A stretch of DNA of 64,000 nt from an uncultured Buttiauxella sp. (GTDB lineage Bacteria > Pseudomonadota > Gammaproteobacteria > Enterobacterales > Enterobacteriaceae), in NCBI GenBank assembly GCA_946480445.1, contig CAMLJN010000014.1, forward strand, positions 1 through 64,000. Reading direction: 5' to 3'. How positions within the stretch are numbered: the first letter of the stretch is position 1; every line of letters begins with the position of its first letter. Under the pieces are notes generated by a model. It ran no database searches and was not told where the DNA came from. It worked only from the letters and a program-made list of their open reading frames with translations. Both the position numbers and the translations under genes were made by a program. Positions 44,977-56,079 of the stretch are shown here, piece by piece.

Positions 44977-45969
44977 ATGCCAGAACGTAAAGATAACCTG
45001 ATTGGCGAGGCAAACAGCTTTATCGAAGTGTTAGAGCAGGTTTCCCGCCTGGCACCGCTGGAAAAACCCGTTCTTGTCATCGGTGAGAGAGGAACAGGCA
45101 AGGAGCTGATTGCCAACCGCCTGCATTTTTTGTCCCGACGCTGGCAGGGACCATTTATCTCCCTTAACTGCGCCGCCCTTAACGATAATCTGCTGGATTC
45201 GGAGCTGTTCGGACATGAAGCGGGTGCCTTTACGGGCGCGCAGAAGCGCCATCCGGGCCGGTTTGAACGCGCCGACGGCGGAACCTTGTTTCTTGACGAG
45301 CTGGCCACCGCGCCGATGATGGTGCAGGAAAAACTGCTGCGCGTGGTGGAATACGGCGAGCTGGAACGCGTTGGCGGCAGCCAGCCTTTGCAGGTCAATG
45401 TGCGGTTGGTTTGCGCCACCAATGCCGATTTACCCAAGCTTGCCGAGGAAGGCAAATTCCGCGCTGACCTGTTGGATCGCCTGGCCTTCGATGTGGTCAA
45501 CCTCCCTCCTCTTCGCGAACGGCAGCCCGACATCATGCTAATGGCCGAACATTTTGCAATCCAGATGTGCCGTGAATTGCAGCTCCCGCTTTTCCCGGGC
45601 TTCACGCCGCAGGCGCAGCAAACCCTGCTTAACTATGGTTGGCCCGGTAATATTCGTGAGCTGAAAAATGTGGTCGAACGCTCTGTTTATCGGCATGGCA
45701 CAAGCGATGAGCCGGTTGACGACGTCATCGTCGATCCTTTTGCTCGCCGTGAACACATAACGGGACCATACGAAGCGGCTGAAGGCGACGCGCTGCCTGC
45801 GCTGCCTGTCGATCTGCGTCAGTGGCAAAACGAGACAGAAAAACGCCTTCTTGAAAATAGCCTTCAGCAGGCGAATCAAAATCAGCGCCGCGCAGCCGAT
45901 CTCCTGGGGCTAACCTATCACCAGCTGCGCGCCATGATGAAAAAACATCAGGTTCACCCGGCGGACTAG
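44977..45969 (+). CDS. pspF: PspF, sigma54 enhancer-binding activator
   Basis: 330 residues. AAA+ domain with Walker A GERGTGKE, GAFTGA loop, Walker B GGTLFLDEL, Arg finger region and C-terminal Fis-type helix-turn-helix (QRRAADLLGLTYHQLRAMMK). No N-terminal regulatory domain, as expected: PspA supplies the control. ATG 44977 aligns with the E. coli start; ATG 44962 would add five residues. Divergent from pspA. Confidence 0.95.
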   Translation: MPERKDNLIGEANSFIEVLEQVSRLAPLEKPVLVIGERGTGKELIANRLHFLSRRWQGPFISLNCAALNDNLLDSELFGHEAGAFTGAQKRHPGRFERADGGTLFLDELATAPMMVQEKLLRVVEYGELERVGGSQPLQVNVRLVCATNADLPKLAEEGKFRADLLDRLAFDVVNLPPLRERQPDIMLMAEHFAIQMCRELQLPLFPGFTPQAQQTLLNYGWPGNIRELKNVVERSVYRHGTSDEPVDDVIVDPFARREHITGPYEAAEGDALPALPVDLRQWQNETEKRLLENSLQQANQNQRRAADLLGLTYHQLRAMMKKHQVHPAD

Positions 45970-46090
45970 CCAAAGTACGCCGCTTTTATCGCCACTCTGG
46001 ACAGAAAACTACCGATCGCCACCACTTATTTTGGGCAGAAGGCCAGAGTGCGATACACTTTGGCTATCACCTTCGAAAACTCAAAAACTT

Positions 46091-47731
46091 ATGCGCGGAA
46101 TTATCCCCTGCCTCTTACTCAGTCTGAGCTGTCTCGGCAGCGTAGCCTTCGCCGCTGCGCCAGACCAGAAGCCCGACGACATCCGCAAAAGTGGATTCGT
46201 TTATTGTGTTAACGGCCAGGTCAACACTTTCAACCCGCAGATGGCGAGCAGCGGGCTGACCGTCGACACGATTGCCGCCCAGCTTTATGACCGTCTGCTT
46301 GACGTCGATCCTTATACCTATCGTCTGGTGCCTGAGCTGGCACAAAGCTGGGAAGTGCTGGATAACGGCGCGACTTATCGCTTCCACCTGCGCCCCAACG
46401 TGCCGTTCCAGACAACGCCCTGGTTTAAGCCGACGCGGACATTGAACGCCGATGATGTGGTGTTCAGCTTCCAGCGGATCTTTGACCGCGACCACCCGTG
46501 GCATAACATCAACGGCGGGAACTATCCTTATTTCGACAGCCTCCAGTTCCCTGATTCCGTAAAAAGCGTTCGCAAGCTCGATAACAACACCGTTGAATTC
46601 CGGCTTGAAAAACCCGACGCCTCCTTCCTGTGGCATATGGCGACGCATTACGCATCCGTTATGTCGGCAGAATATGCGGCAAACCTCGCAAAAATTGATC
46701 GTCAGGAGCTGATTGACCGCCAGCCGGTTGGCACCGGTCCCTTCCAGCTCAGCGAATACCGCTCGGGACAGTATATCCGTCTGGCTCGCCACCCTAAATT
46801 CTGGCGCGGCGTGCCGTTAATGCCGCAGGTGGTGCTGGATTTGGGATCCGGCGGCACGGGGCGATTGTCCAAGCTGCTTACCGGTGAGTGCGACGTGCTG
46901 GCCTACCCGGCAGCAAGCCAGCTAACTATTTTGCGTGATGACCCGCGCCTGCGTCTGACGCTGCGCCCGGGCATGAACATCGCTTATCTGGCCTTTAACA
47001 CCAATAAAGCGCCGATGAATAACCCGGAAGTACGGCACGCGCTGGCGCTGGCCATTAATAACCAGCGTTTAATGCAGTCCATCTATTACGGCACCGCGGA
47101 AACGGCCGCGTCGATTTTGCCGCGCGCTTCATGGGGATACGACAGCGATTCAAAAATCACAGAATACAACCCGGCAAAAGCACGACAGCGCCTTAAAGAT
47201 CTTGGCATCAGCAATCTGGAGCTGCGCCTGTGGGTGCCCACCAGCTCGCAGGCCTGGAATCCAAGCCCGCTGAAAACTGCCGAGTTGATTCAGGCCGACA
47301 TGGCGCAAATTGGCGTGAAGGTGATCATCGTGCCCGTGGAAGGCCGTTTCCAGGAGGCCCGCCTGATGGACATGAATCATGATCTGACGCTTGCCGGTTG
47401 GGCAACGGACAGTAACGACCCGGACAGCTTCTTCCGCCCGATGCTAAGCTGTGCGGCAATTCGCTCGCAAACCAACTATGCTCGCTGGTGTGATCCTGCT
47501 TTCGATAGCGTGCTGCAAAAGGCCCTCGCTTCGCAGCAGCTGGCATCGCGCATCGAAGCCTATAACGAAGCCCAGGATATTCTTGCCCGTGAGCTGCCCG
47601 TATTGCCGCTGGCCTCTTCCTTACGTTTGCAGGCCTATCGCTATGATATTAAAGGGCTGGTGCTCAGCCCGTTTGGCAACGCATCTTTTGCCGGGGTTTC
47701 CCGTGACGACGTAGAGGTGAAAAAACCATGA
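46091..47731 (+). CDS. sapA: SapA, periplasmic peptide-binding protein
   Basis: A 546-residue SBP family 5 protein with signal peptide ([21 protein letters not shown]). Family segments include [13 protein letters not shown] and [20 protein letters not shown]. In Salmonella and Haemophilus SapA helps antimicrobial peptide resistance; E. coli SapBCDF has been tied to putrescine export and the ATPase to K+ uptake. ATG 46091 begins the signal; an open extension to 46031 is not needed. First of sapABCDF. Confidence 0.94.
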   Translation: MRGIIPCLLLSLSCLGSVAFAAAPDQKPDDIRKSGFVYCVNGQVNTFNPQMASSGLTVDTIAAQLYDRLLDVDPYTYRLVPELAQSWEVLDNGATYRFHLRPNVPFQTTPWFKPTRTLNADDVVFSFQRIFDRDHPWHNINGGNYPYFDSLQFPDSVKSVRKLDNNTVEFRLEKPDASFLWHMATHYASVMSAEYAANLAKIDRQELIDRQPVGTGPFQLSEYRSGQYIRLARHPKFWRGVPLMPQVVLDLGSGGTGRLSKLLTGECDVLAYPAASQLTILRDDPRLRLTLRPGMNIAYLAFNTNKAPMNNPEVRHALALAINNQRLMQSIYYGTAETAASILPRASWGYDSDSKITEYNPAKARQRLKDLGISNLELRLWVPTSSQAWNPSPLKTAELIQADMAQIGVKVIIVPVEGRFQEARLMDMNHDLTLAGWATDSNDPDSFFRPMLSCAAIRSQTNYARWCDPAFDSVLQKALASQQLASRIEAYNEAQDILARELPVLPLASSLRLQAYRYDIKGLVLSPFGNASFAGVSRDDVEVKKP

Positions 47732-48693
47732 TCATCTTTACCCTGCGGCGTCTGCTGCTGCTGCTCATCACCCTGCTCTTTCTGGCGATAGTGGGCTTTA
47801 GCCTCAACTACTTTACGCCGCACGCGCCGCTACAGGGGGCATCATTGTGGAACGCCTGGGTGTTCTGGTTTGAAAGCCTGCTGCACTGGGATTTTGGCGT
47901 ATCCAGCATCAACGGCCAGTCGATCAACGAGCAGCTGCGCGTCGTTTTCCCGGCCACCATGGAGCTTTGTCTGCTCGCTTTTGGCCTCGCGCTGCTGATT
48001 GGCATTCCCGTGGGGATGCTTGCCGGCATCACCCGCAATAAATGGCAGGACAAAATTATCAGCGCCCTCGCGCTGGCAGGATTTTCGATTCCCGTTTTCT
48101 GGTTCGCCCTGCTCCTGACGCTCTTTTTCTCCCTCACCCTCGGCTGGTTCCCGGTTTCGGGGCGCTTCGATTTGCTCTATGAAGTGAAATCCGTTACCGG
48201 TTTTGCGCTGGTTGACGCCTGGCTTTCCGACTCGCCTTACCGCGAGGAAATGATCGTCAGCGCCGTTCGACACATCGTGCTGCCGGTCATTACGCTTGCC
48301 GTGGCCCCGACAACGGAAGTCATCCGTTTAATGCGCCTGAGTACAAGCGAAGTCTATGACCAGAACTATATTAAAGCGGCGGCCACCCGAGGCCTGTCCC
48401 GGCTGACTATTTTGTATCGCCATGTGCTGCACAATGCTTTGCCGCCCGTGATTCCACGTCTTGGACTGCAGTTTTCAACCATGCTCACGCTCGCAATGAT
48501 CACGGAAGTGGTCTTTAGCTGGCCCGGGCTTGGGCGCTGGCTGATCAATGCTATTCGCCAGCAGGACTACGCGGCGATCTCCGCAGGCGTCATGGTGATA
48601 GGCTCGCTGGTGATCATTGTTAACGTGATTTCCGATATTTTGGGTGCTATGGCTAACCCGTTAAAACATAAGGAATGGTATGCCCTACGATAG
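47728..48693 (+). CDS. sapB: SapB ABC permease
   Basis: A 321-residue permease of the DppB type with six helices and the EAA-like loop [20 protein letters not shown]. Start overlaps the sapA stop by four bases (ATGA). Confidence 0.95.
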   Translation: MIIFTLRRLLLLLITLLFLAIVGFSLNYFTPHAPLQGASLWNAWVFWFESLLHWDFGVSSINGQSINEQLRVVFPATMELCLLAFGLALLIGIPVGMLAGITRNKWQDKIISALALAGFSIPVFWFALLLTLFFSLTLGWFPVSGRFDLLYEVKSVTGFALVDAWLSDSPYREEMIVSAVRHIVLPVITLAVAPTTEVIRLMRLSTSEVYDQNYIKAAATRGLSRLTILYRHVLHNALPPVIPRLGLQFSTMLTLAMITEVVFSWPGLGRWLINAIRQQDYAAISAGVMVIGSLVIIVNVISDILGAMANPLKHKEWYALR

Positions 48694-49570
48694 CGTCTAC
48701 CAGGAAAAACGGCCGCCGAGCACGCTGCGTTTAACGTGGCGTAAATTCTACGGCGATACAACGGCGATGATCGGCCTGTACGGCTGCGGTCTGCTCATTC
48801 TGCTGTGCGTGTTTGGCGGCGCATTTGCCCCCTACGGCCTGGATCAGCAATTCCTGGGCTACCAGCTCCTGCCGCCGTCGTGGTCACGCTATGGCGAAGT
48901 TTCATTCTTCCTTGGCACGGACGATTTAGGCCGTGACCTGTTGAGCCGCCTGTTAAGCGGCGCGGCCCCCACCGTGGGGGGCGCTTTTGTCGTCACGCTT
49001 CTGGCAACGCTCTTTGGCGTAGTGCTGGGTGTAATCGCTGGCTCAACACACGGCCTGCGCTCCGCCGTGCTTAACCATATCCTCGATACCTTGCTTTCCA
49101 TTCCGTCCCTGCTGCTGGCGATTATCGTGGTCGCGTTTGCCGGTCCCCATCTGACGCATGCTATGTTCGCCGTCTGGCTCGCCCTGCTGCCGCGTATGGT
49201 GCGCTCGGTTTACAGCGCTGTGCATGACGAGCTGGAAAAAGATTATGTCGTGGCAGCCCGTCTGGACGGGGCGTCCACGCTGAATATTTTATGGTTCGCC
49301 GTTATGCCCAATACCGCCTCGACTCTGGTGACCGAAATCACCCGGGCGCTGTCGATGGCTATTCTGGACATAGCCGCACTTGGTTTTCTGGATCTCGGTG
49401 CCCAGCTGCCCTCCCCGGAATGGGGAGCGATGCTGGGCGACGCGCTGGAGCTGATTTATGTTGCACCCTGGACCGTGATGCTGCCCGGCGCGGCAATTAT
49501 GATCAGCGTCCTGCTGGTCAATCTGCTGGGCGATGGCCTGCGCCGTGCGATTAACGCGGGAGTGCAATAA
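48680..49570 (+). CDS. sapC: SapC ABC permease
   Basis: A 296-residue permease of the DppC type with the N-terminal cytosolic stretch, [17 protein letters not shown], and EAA loop [20 protein letters not shown]. Its start lies 14 bp inside sapB, so translation is coupled. Confidence 0.95.
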   Translation: MPYDSVYQEKRPPSTLRLTWRKFYGDTTAMIGLYGCGLLILLCVFGGAFAPYGLDQQFLGYQLLPPSWSRYGEVSFFLGTDDLGRDLLSRLLSGAAPTVGGAFVVTLLATLFGVVLGVIAGSTHGLRSAVLNHILDTLLSIPSLLLAIIVVAFAGPHLTHAMFAVWLALLPRMVRSVYSAVHDELEKDYVVAARLDGASTLNILWFAVMPNTASTLVTEITRALSMAILDIAALGFLDLGAQLPSPEWGAMLGDALELIYVAPWTVMLPGAAIMISVLLVNLLGDGLRRAINAGVQ

Positions 49571-50562
49571 TGCCGTTACTTGATATCCGTAACCTGACCA
49601 TTGAATTTATGACCTCGGAAGGCTGGGTAAAAGCGGTCGACCGCGTCAGCATGACGCTTAACGAAGGTGAAATTCGCGGTCTGGTGGGTGAATCCGGCTC
49701 GGGCAAAAGCCTTATCGCCAAAGCAATCTGCGGCGTGACCAAAGATAACTGGCGCGTTACCGCAGACCGTATGCGCTTCGACGACATCGACCTGCTGCGT
49801 CTGACCCCTCGCCAGCGCCGCCGTCTGGTAGGCCATAACGTCTCGATGATTTTTCAGGAGCCGCAGTCCTGTCTCGATCCGTCGGAACGCGTGGGCCGTC
49901 AGCTTACGCAGAACATCCCGGGCTGGACCTATAAAGGACGCTGGTGGAAGCGCTTTGGCTGGCGTAAACGTCGCGCCATCGAACTGCTGCACCGTGTGGG
50001 GATCAAGGATCATAAAGACGCCATGCGCAGCTATCCGTATGAGTTAACGGACGGTGAATGCCAGAAGGTGATGATTGCCATCGCGCTGGCAAACCAGCCG
50101 CGCCTGCTGATAGCGGATGAGCCGACCAACGCCATGGAGCCAACCACCCAGTCGCAAATCTTTAAGCTGCTCAACCGGCTTAATCAGTACAACAACACCA
50201 CCATTTTGCTGATCAGCCACGATCTGCAAATGCTCAGCAAATGGGCAGACAAAATCAACGTCATGTACTGCGGACAGACGGTGGAGAGCGCGACCAGCGA
50301 AGAACTTATTGCCACCCCGCACCACCCCTATACTCAGGCTCTGATCCGCGCCATTCCCGACTTTGGCAGCCCGATGCCGCACAAAAGCCGCCTGAATACC
50401 CTGCCGGGTGCTATTCCGCTGCTGGAACATTTGCCGATTGGCTGCCGCCTGGGGCCACGCTGCCCTTATGCGCAGCGCAAATGCATTGAAACGCCGCGTC
50501 TGAGCGGGGCGAAAACACATTTGTATGCCTGTCATTTCCCGCTGAATATGGAGAGTCAGTAA
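49570..50562 (+). CDS. sapD: SapD ABC ATPase
   Basis: A 330-residue ATPase with Walker A GESGSGKS, Walker [13 protein letters not shown] and C-terminal oligopeptide-transporter Cys-rich segment ([11 protein letters not shown]). The signature is unusual (ELTDGECQK instead of LSGGQ), as known for SapD. Start overlaps sapC as TAATG. In E. coli SapD binds ATP for Trk potassium uptake. Confidence 0.95.
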   Translation: MPLLDIRNLTIEFMTSEGWVKAVDRVSMTLNEGEIRGLVGESGSGKSLIAKAICGVTKDNWRVTADRMRFDDIDLLRLTPRQRRRLVGHNVSMIFQEPQSCLDPSERVGRQLTQNIPGWTYKGRWWKRFGWRKRRAIELLHRVGIKDHKDAMRSYPYELTDGECQKVMIAIALANQPRLLIADEPTNAMEPTTQSQIFKLLNRLNQYNNTTILLISHDLQMLSKWADKINVMYCGQTVESATSEELIATPHHPYTQALIRAIPDFGSPMPHKSRLNTLPGAIPLLEHLPIGCRLGPRCPYAQRKCIETPRLSGAKTHLYACHFPLNMESQ

Positions 50563-51368
50563 TGGCCGAAACGTTGCTGGAAGTCCGTAATTTAAGTAAG
50601 ACATTCCGCTACCGTACCGGGCTGTTTCGCCGTCAGCACGTCGAAGCCGTGAAGCCGCTAAGCTTTACCCTGCGCGAGAAACAAACGCTGGCAATCATCG
50701 GTGAGAACGGCTCGGGTAAATCGACGCTTGCCAAAATGCTTGCCGGGATGATTGAGCCCACCAGCGGGGAAATCGCCATTGATGACCATCCGCTGCACTT
50801 CGGGGACTACTCATACCGCAGCCAGCGGATCCGTATGATCTTCCAGGACCCGAGCACCTCGCTCAACCCTCGCCAGCGTATCTCGCAGATCCTTGATTTC
50901 CCTCTGCGCCTGAACACTGACCTGGAGCCGGAAGCGCGTCACAAAAGGATCGTCGAAACGCTGCGCCTGGTGGGTCTGCTGCCCGATCACGCCAGCTACT
51001 ATCCTCATATGCTGGCCCCGGGTCAGAAGCAGCGTCTGGGCCTCGCTCGTGCGCTGATTTTACGCCCGCAGGTTATCATTGCCGATGAGGCGCTCGCCTC
51101 TCTGGATATGTCTATGCGCTCACAGCTCATTAACCTGATGCTGGAATTGCAGGACAAACAGGGTATCGCCTATATCTATGTCACCCAGCATATCGGCATG
51201 ATGAAGCACATCAGCGACCAGGTGATGGTGATGCATCAGGGCGAAGTGGTCGAGCGCGGCAGCACCGCCGATGTGCTTGCCTCGCCGCTGCATGAACTGA
51301 CCAAACGTCTGATTGCCAGCCATTTTGGTGAAGCGCTGACGGCGGACGCGTGGCGAAAAGACCGTTAG
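50562..51368 (+). CDS. sapF: SapF ABC ATPase
   Basis: A 268-residue ATPase with Walker A GENGSGKS, signature MLAPGQKQRLGLARAL (diverged LSGGQ) and Walker B VIIADEALASLD. Last gene of the sap operon, coupled to sapD as TAATG. Confidence 0.95.
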   Translation: MAETLLEVRNLSKTFRYRTGLFRRQHVEAVKPLSFTLREKQTLAIIGENGSGKSTLAKMLAGMIEPTSGEIAIDDHPLHFGDYSYRSQRIRMIFQDPSTSLNPRQRISQILDFPLRLNTDLEPEARHKRIVETLRLVGLLPDHASYYPHMLAPGQKQRLGLARALILRPQVIIADEALASLDMSMRSQLINLMLELQDKQGIAYIYVTQHIGMMKHISDQVMVMHQGEVVERGSTADVLASPLHELTKRLIASHFGEALTADAWRKDR

Positions 51369-51547
51369 CACAGGCACGACCTCTGGCGAGGCGATAACCA
51401 GTCGGGCTACGGCTGGAAAAATAACGTGACACAACCAGGCGTCAGTGGGATATAATTTCACTTTCGTGTTGAAAAATTGTGACTTTTCATTACTAACCTG
51501 ATGATTTATAAGTCATAAATAAGCAGAAACTATAAGGATTCAAAGCT

Positions 51548-52339
51548 ATGGGTTTTCTTACCGGTAAACGCATTCTGATCACAGGCGTCGCCAGCAAACT
51601 TTCCATCGCCTACGGTATCGCGCAGGCGATGCACCGCGAAGGCGCTGAACTGGCTTTTACCTACCAGAATGAAAAACTGAAAGGCCGTGTGGAAGGTTTT
51701 GCTGCCGAGCTGGGTTCAAATATCGTGCTGCCTTGCGACGTAGCTGAAGACGAAAGCATCGACGCGCTGTTTACCGAACTGGCGAAAAGCTGGCCGAAGT
51801 TTGACGGTTTCGTTCACTCCATCGGTTTTGCGCCGGGCGATCAGCTTGATGGCGACTACGTGAATGCCGTTACCCGTGAAGGCTTTAAAATCGCGCACGA
51901 CATCAGCGCTTATAGCTTCGTTGCGATGGCTAAAGTTTGCCGCAAAATGCTGAACCCGGGTTCTGCGCTGCTTACCCTGTCCTACCTGGGCGCCGAGCGT
52001 GCTATCCCTAACTACAACGTAATGGGTCTGGCTAAAGCGTCTCTGGAAGCTAACGTACGTTACATGGCAAATGCCATGGGTCCTGAAGGTGTGCGTGTTA
52101 ACGCCATCTCCGCAGGTCCAATCCGTACTCTGGCGGCAAGCGGCATTAAAGATTTCCGTAAAATGCTGGCACACTGCGAAGCGGTTACCCCGATTCGTCG
52201 TACCGTAACCATCGAAGACGTGGGTAACTCCGCGGCCTTCCTGTGCTCCGACCTGTCTGGCGGTATCTCCGGTGAAGTTGTTCACGTTGACGGCGGCTTT
52301 AGCATCGCTGCGATGAACGAGCTGGAACTGAAAGACTAA
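51548..52339 (+). CDS. fabI: Enoyl-ACP reductase FabI
   Basis: A 263-residue NADH-dependent reductase of fatty acid elongation. NAD site [15 protein letters not shown], catalytic Tyr/Lys of the YxxxxxxK pattern ([10 protein letters not shown], Tyr ~156, Lys ~163) and the Gly93 position ([11 protein letters not shown]) of diazaborine/triclosan interest is wild type. TATAAT lies at about 51451. Ribosome site AAGGA. Confidence 0.97.
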   Translation: MGFLTGKRILITGVASKLSIAYGIAQAMHREGAELAFTYQNEKLKGRVEGFAAELGSNIVLPCDVAEDESIDALFTELAKSWPKFDGFVHSIGFAPGDQLDGDYVNAVTREGFKIAHDISAYSFVAMAKVCRKMLNPGSALLTLSYLGAERAIPNYNVMGLAKASLEANVRYMANAMGPEGVRVNAISAGPIRTLAASGIKDFRKMLAHCEAVTPIRRTVTIEDVGNSAAFLCSDLSGGISGEVVHVDGGFSIAAMNELELKD

Positions 52340-52350
52340 GTCTGCTCGCC

Positions 52351-52386
52351 ACGGGGTGGGTTTCGCCTGCCCCGTTAACCCTCTGT
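52351..52386 (+). terminator. Terminator of fabI
   Basis: ACGGGG (52351-52356) pairs with CCCCGT (52370-52375), then TAACCCTCTGTTTT. Confidence 0.6.
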
Positions 52387-52532
52387 TTTACCTCCCCATA
52401 TAGCATTCTGATATTTATTATCACCGATCATTCTTTTGTCACCTCCCGCGCTTGCGCCAGGATAAAGCAGCGAATCAGGCCTTTTTCACAGTTGATTAAT
52501 GGGTCTGTTAACTCTTTGACCAAGGAACGACC

Positions 52533-53690
52533 ATGGAACAACGCCACTTTTCCGGCAAAAGTCACTGGTATCACGAAACCCAATCCAGTCTGTGCCCGGC
52601 GGATGTACTGCCGTTAGTTCCCGAAGCTGCGTATGCAGACCGCTTTATCCTCGATCTCACGTTAAGCCCGGAACAACTTGCCGAAGAACACTCGTGGATA
52701 TCCGCTGCCCGCGAAGCCAGTGAAACCCTGCTGCCGGACAACGTGACGGTCACGCGATTGCATACCCTGAGCAGCTACGATCGCCTGAGCACCGCGCTCA
52801 CGGTCGCCCAGGTCTATGGCGTACAAAGACTCTGTAATCATTACGCCGCGCGCCTGGCCCCCCAGCCCGGGCCTGATTCTTCACGGGAGAGCAATCGCCG
52901 TCTGACGCAGATCACTCAGTACGCCCGCCAGCTGGCCAGCCAGCCAACGTTGATTGATAGCGCTGCACGCAGCCAGCTCGATGAGGTGGGCCTTTCGGTG
53001 AACGATATAATTAGCTTTAATCAGCTGATTGGCTTTGTCGGCTTCCAGGCCCGCGCCATTGCCGTCTGGCAGGCATTACAGGCTTTGCCCGTACGCTGGC
53101 TGCCCGGGCTGGACACGCTCCAGGACGCACCGGCTGCGCTCTTTAACGGCGAAGGCAGCCAATGGGTGGCCGATCTTCCGCCGCTGGAGCTTCGCTACGC
53201 CCGGGCCGAACAGCTGGAAGTGCTAAGCCTCAGCCAACCACTGCGCCCCCTGCTCGGCATGGGATGGCTGCTGGCGCACGACGCGCCGGCGCTTGCCGCC
53301 TTAAACCAGCTCATTCGCCTGCTGTGGCAACCCGCACCGACCCACTCGGACGATCAAACCCTGGTCATGCTGCTTTCGGCCAGAATCAACGGTAGCCCGT
53401 CCTGCTTTGCCGAGGCCGCCCAGCTTTGGGGCGGCGATAAAAGCCTGCCTGACGCCTTGCGCAACGGTGAACGAGCGTTGCTGGCGTGGAGCCATAATCA
53501 TCCGCGGGAGCGCGCCATTATCCAGGCCGTTCAACTGTTGACCCGCGCTCCCGACAGATTCAGTGCCGCCCACCTTCAACCCTTATACGAGCAGGGCTAT
53601 AGCCCTTCTCAGGCCCTGCGACTGCTGGTCAGCTCCGGCCTGTTTGGCTGGCTCAACCGCCTGAAGCTGGGCCTGGGTGGCCAGGCCTGA
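52533..53690 (+). CDS. yciW: YciW, putative AhpD-like oxidoreductase
   Basis: A 385-residue protein in the AhpD-like peroxidase-related superfamily, matching E. coli YciW. The central region NQLIGFVGFQARAIAVWQAL is the AhpD-like helix; the classical CxxC pair is not evident. In E. coli yciW is CysB-dependent and linked to cysteine metabolism. Ribosome site AAGGAACG. Upstream of rnb as in E. coli. Confidence 0.9.
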   Translation: MEQRHFSGKSHWYHETQSSLCPADVLPLVPEAAYADRFILDLTLSPEQLAEEHSWISAAREASETLLPDNVTVTRLHTLSSYDRLSTALTVAQVYGVQRLCNHYAARLAPQPGPDSSRESNRRLTQITQYARQLASQPTLIDSAARSQLDEVGLSVNDIISFNQLIGFVGFQARAIAVWQALQALPVRWLPGLDTLQDAPAALFNGEGSQWVADLPPLELRYARAEQLEVLSLSQPLRPLLGMGWLLAHDAPALAALNQLIRLLWQPAPTHSDDQTLVMLLSARINGSPSCFAEAAQLWGGDKSLPDALRNGERALLAWSHNHPRERAIIQAVQLLTRAPDRFSAAHLQPLYEQGYSPSQALRLLVSSGLFGWLNRLKLGLGGQA

Positions 53691-53791
53691 GCGCTGCATT
53701 CCACAAGCTTTCATGGCAAACAGCGCTTGCCGCAAAGGGCGTATTCGCGTAAAACTGTCAGCCGCTCTTATGGCCACGAAAACTAAACGAT

Positions 53792-55726
53792 ATGTTTCAG
53801 GATAACCCGCTGCTCGCGCAGCTTAAACAGCAATTGCATTCCCAGACTCCTCGCGCCGAAGGCGTGGTAAAAGGGACAGAAAAAGGCTTTGGCTTCCTCG
53901 AAGTTGACGCGCAAAAAAGCTACTTCATTCCGCCCCCGCAGATGAAAAAAGTGATGCACGGCGACCGCATCAGTGCCGTGATCCATACGGACAAAGACCG
54001 GGAAACCGCTGAGCCTGAAGCGCTTATCGAACCCTTCCTCAGCCGCTTTGTCGGCCGCGTGCAGAAGAAAGACGACCGTCTGTCTATCGTGCCGGACCAC
54101 CCTCTGTTAAGAGATGCCATTCCGTGCCGCGCCGATCGCAACGTGTCCCACGATTTCCAGAACGGTGACTGGGCGGTGGCAGAAATGAAGCGCCACCCGC
54201 TGAAAGGCGACCGCGGCTTCTATGCTGAACTCACGCAGTACATTACCTTTGGTGACGACCATCTCGCCCCGTGGTGGGTGACACTGTCACGGCACAATCT
54301 GGAGCGTGAAGCCCCGGACGGCGTGGCAACCGAGATGCTCGACGATGGCCTGGTGCGTGAAGATTTAACCGCCCTGCACTTCGTGACCATCGACAGCGCC
54401 AGCACCGAAGATATGGATGATGCCCTGTTCGTGGAAGAACTGGCCGACGGCAAATTGCAGCTGACCGTGGCGATTGCCGACCCAACCGCCTGGATTGCCG
54501 AAGGCAGCAAACTCGACAACATCGCCAAAGTTCGTGCGTTCACCAATTACCTGCCGGGCTTTAATATCCCGATGCTGCCACGCGAGCTGTCAGATGACCT
54601 GTGCTCCCTGCGAGCTAACGTCACACGCCCGGTCATTGCCTGCCGCATGCTTATCGAAAGCGACGGCGCGATTGGCAGCGACATCCATTTCTTCGCCGCG
54701 ACAATCGAATCTAAAGCCAAACTGGTTTATGACGAAGTCTCTGACTGGCTGGAAGAAAAAGGTGAATGGCAGCCGCAAAGTGAAGCGATTGCGCAGCAAA
54801 TTCGCCTGCTGCAACGCATCTGTTTAAGCCGCAGTGAATGGCGTCACACGCACGCGCTGGTCTTTAAAGATCGCCCTGATTACCGCTTCGTACTGGGTGA
54901 GAAAGGCGAAGTGCTGGATATTGTTTCCGAGCCACGCCGCATTGCCAACCGTATCGTTGAAGAAGCCATGATTGCCGCGAACGTCTGCGCAGCCCTCGTT
55001 CTGCGTGAAAAACTCGGCTTCGGTATCTACAACGTACATACCGGTTTTGATCCGGCGAATACCGAGCAGCTGGCAACCATGCTTGCAGGCCACGGCCTGA
55101 CCGTGGATGCGCAGGAAGTTCTGACCCTCGACGGCTTCTGCAAGTTACGCCGCGAGCTTGATGCGCAGCCAACGGGCTTCCTGGACAGCCGTATTCGTCG
55201 CTACCAGTCGTTTGCGGAGATCAGCACTGAGCCAGGCCCGCACTTCGGCCTGGGTCTTGAAGCCTACGCAACCTGGACCTCCCCGATTCGTAAATACGGC
55301 GATATGGTTAACCACCGTCTGCTAAAAGCGATCATTAAGGGTGAATCTGCCCCGCGTCCTCAGGACGAGATCACCGTACAGATGGCCGAGCGCCGCCGCC
55401 TGAACCGCATGGCCGAACGCGATGTCGGTGACTGGCTGTACGCCCGCTTCCTGAACGATAAAGTCGGGACCGATACCCGCTTTGCGGCAGAAATCATTGA
55501 TGTCAGCCGCGGCGGTATGCGTGTCCGTCTGGTAGAAAATGGTGCAGTTGCGTTTATTCCTGCCCCGTTCATTCATGCCGTGCGCGATGAACTGGTTTGC
55601 AGCCAGGAGAGTGGCTCAGTGCAAATCAAAGGCGAAGTGGTTTACAAAGTGACGGACGTTATTGATGTGACTATCGCCGAAGTTCGCATGGAAACACGCA
55701 GCGTAATCGCCCGTCCGGCCGCGTAG
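53792..55726 (+). CDS. rnb: Exoribonuclease II
   Basis: A 644-residue RNase II, same length as E. coli. Two N-terminal cold-shock domains, RNB catalytic domain with Asp cluster [17 protein letters not shown] (Asp ~201, 207, 209, 210), and C-terminal S1 domain. It degrades RNA 3' to 5'. Confidence 0.97.
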   Translation: MFQDNPLLAQLKQQLHSQTPRAEGVVKGTEKGFGFLEVDAQKSYFIPPPQMKKVMHGDRISAVIHTDKDRETAEPEALIEPFLSRFVGRVQKKDDRLSIVPDHPLLRDAIPCRADRNVSHDFQNGDWAVAEMKRHPLKGDRGFYAELTQYITFGDDHLAPWWVTLSRHNLEREAPDGVATEMLDDGLVREDLTALHFVTIDSASTEDMDDALFVEELADGKLQLTVAIADPTAWIAEGSKLDNIAKVRAFTNYLPGFNIPMLPRELSDDLCSLRANVTRPVIACRMLIESDGAIGSDIHFFAATIESKAKLVYDEVSDWLEEKGEWQPQSEAIAQQIRLLQRICLSRSEWRHTHALVFKDRPDYRFVLGEKGEVLDIVSEPRRIANRIVEEAMIAANVCAALVLREKLGFGIYNVHTGFDPANTEQLATMLAGHGLTVDAQEVLTLDGFCKLRRELDAQPTGFLDSRIRRYQSFAEISTEPGPHFGLGLEAYATWTSPIRKYGDMVNHRLLKAIIKGESAPRPQDEITVQMAERRRLNRMAERDVGDWLYARFLNDKVGTDTRFAAEIIDVSRGGMRVRLVENGAVAFIPAPFIHAVRDELVCSQESGSVQIKGEVVYKVTDVIDVTIAEVRMETRSVIARPAA

Positions 55727-55742
55727 TTTCGCCATGCCAGTC

Positions 55743-55775
55743 AAAAAGGCTGAACAATTGTTCAGCCTTTTTTTA
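55743..55775 (+). terminator. Terminator of rnb
   Basis: AAAAAGGCTGAACAA/TTGTTCAGCCTTTTTTT forms a perfect stem with a T run. Confidence 0.95.
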
Positions 55776-56079
55776 TTACACCGCTTCGGCTTTTCCACCT
55801 TTCTGCTTTACCCCGCCGCGCATCTTAATAAAACATCGCCACAGATAATTAATTTTGATTATAGTTTCATGAGTAAATCAGTAAGCAATCCGCCAGGTTT
55901 TTTGCCTGTTTTCAGCGCCCCATGCGCTGTGGCGAGCAGAAATCGTGCGGAATAGTTTCATCTTTCTGACAGTTCACACAGATAAACAGGTTTTAAACGT
56001 TGTCGCTTGTTTAACATTGGCTTTATGTTGCTAATATAAATAATAAACTGACGCGCTATGCACCGGTTCAGGAGAAACC

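Noticed and set aside
44102..45001. A 299-codon open frame on the plus strand opposite pspA
   Set aside because: It is the complement of the well-supported coiled-coil gene pspA and runs across its sigma54 promoter; the translation has no domain and the codon pattern is the mirror of pspA.
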